NCBI GenBank assembly: GCA_002167555.2
Contig: NHDL02000002.1
Span: forward strand, 138,340-161,810
Source: Deltaproteobacteria bacterium TMED58
GTDB lineage: Bacteria > Desulfobacterota_D > UBA1144
Length of the DNA: 23,471 nucleotides
Direction: 5' to 3'
Shown here: positions 23,030 through 23,471 of the stretch, one piece after another
How the letters are laid out: the number at the start of each line of letters is the position of its first letter
Position numbering within the stretch: position 1 is the stretch's first letter
Notes under the pieces: model-generated
The model's database searches: none
Seen by the model: the letters and a program-made list of their open reading frames with translations, nothing else
What the model was told of the DNA's origin: nothing
Position numbers and translations under genes: made by a program

Positions 23030-23471
23030 TTATTGAAGATAAAATAAAAGTAACACTAGATAGAATATATGATGCTGCTCTTAAAGCAGCAAGGCCATAC
23101 GATTGTGTAACTAAAAACTTAACCGTCACAGATGATTTTTTAAATATAAGCGAGAAAAAATATAAACTTAATAACTATAAAAATATTTTCATAATTAGTT
23201 TTGGTAAGGCCGCGTATGATATGGCAAAAGGTGCCGAAAAAATTTTAAAGAATAAAATCTCAAAAGGTATAGTTGTTTCAAATACTCGTATCCATGAGGA
23301 CATTCCCAGATTTAGATTTTTAGAGTCAACGCATCCAGTTCCTGATAAGCGCAGTATTGATGGAGCAAGAGAGATAATAAAGATTCTAAACACTAGTGAC
23401 GAAAATGATTTAATTATTTTTTTGGTTTCGGGAGGTGGTAGTTCAATAATTGCTTTACCTGAGGAAGGGCT
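23026..23471 (+). CDS. Glycerate 2-kinase, MOFRL/GckA family (partial, runs off the window)
   Basis: The N-terminal 148 residues of a GckA/TtuD-type glycerate kinase, which phosphorylates D-glycerate to 2-phosphoglycerate in C2/C3-acid metabolism. Visible: FIISFGKAAYDMAKGAE, ESTHPVPDKRSIDGAREI and the nucleotide-binding loop LVSGGGSSIIALP, at the positions expected for the family. The ATG at 23026 overlaps the guaA stop (ATGA), implying coupled translation. The C-terminal MOFRL domain would lie beyond the window. Recognition is by motif order and is fairly secure. Confidence 0.85.
   Translation, partial: MIIEDKIKVTLDRIYDAALKAARPYDCVTKNLTVTDDFLNISEKKYKLNNYKNIFIISFGKAAYDMAKGAEKILKNKISKGIVVSNTRIHEDIPRFRFLESTHPVPDKRSIDGAREIIKILNTSDENDLIIFLVSGGGSSIIALPEEG

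Overview
This is about 23.5 kb of AT-rich, tightly packed bacterial chromosome (roughly one third G+C by eye). Gaps are short, several neighbouring genes overlap, and no stretch over 300 bp lacks a gene. There are no phage, insertion-sequence or CRISPR signs. The content is housekeeping plus nitrogen uptake: lepA, purE, dnaX-ybaB-recR, etfBA, guaBA, radA, murI, two ammonium transporters, two tRNAs and an SRP RNA. Two near-consensus sigma-54 promoters, an etfBA pair, a DUF1015 protein, a DUF3891 protein and a MoeZ-type sulfurtransferase suggest a streamlined, probably marine Gram-negative bacterium, perhaps from one of the uncultivated deltaproteobacteria-like lineages. The placement is inference; I cannot name a phylum from one window.

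Layout. 1-54: tail of an unidentified gene. 111-4226 (minus): probable operon purE-tsaC-DUF1015-lepA. 4286-5023 (plus): DUF3891 protein, overlapping tail to tail with an acyl-CoA ligase-type enzyme (5012-6646, minus). 6697-9499 (plus): two Amt ammonium transporters, each behind its own sigma-54 promoter and separated by a structured RNA region with an intrinsic terminator. 9505-9889 (minus): small tautomerase and small zinc-ribbon protein, preceded by a terminator-like hairpin. 10060-12203 (plus): radA and murI. 12236-14060 (minus): etfB-etfA. 14139-16890 (minus): tRNA-Ser, SRP RNA, dnaX, ybaB, recR, an order also known from Bacillus. 16973-18122 (plus): NUDIX hydrolase, tRNA-Leu, DUF805 membrane protein. 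18119-19237 (minus): MoeZ-like E1/rhodanese. 19399-23471 (plus): histone H1-like tailed protein, guaB, guaA and the start of a glycerate 2-kinase.

How the parts fit. The Amt pair is the clearest nitrogen-regulated unit; no glnK (PII) gene is beside it. guaB and guaA convert IMP to XMP to GMP, and purE acts earlier in the same purine pathway. EtfAB carries electrons from acyl-CoA-type dehydrogenases, which fits an organism that also activates acids with the ligase.

The most unusual signals are: (1) a 14-nt perfect complementarity between the loop of the terminator ending the first amt transcript and the very 5' end of the predicted second amt transcript; (2) guaB, whose conserved N-terminus lies upstream of any ATG/GTG/TTG codon, implying an ATA, ATT or CTG start; (3) an A10 run in dnaX where gamma-subunit production by slippage would be expected; (4) a terminator/attenuator hairpin in front of the zinc-ribbon/tautomerase pair; (5) a histone-like lysine/alanine tail fused to an unrecognised N-terminal domain, translated just before guaB.
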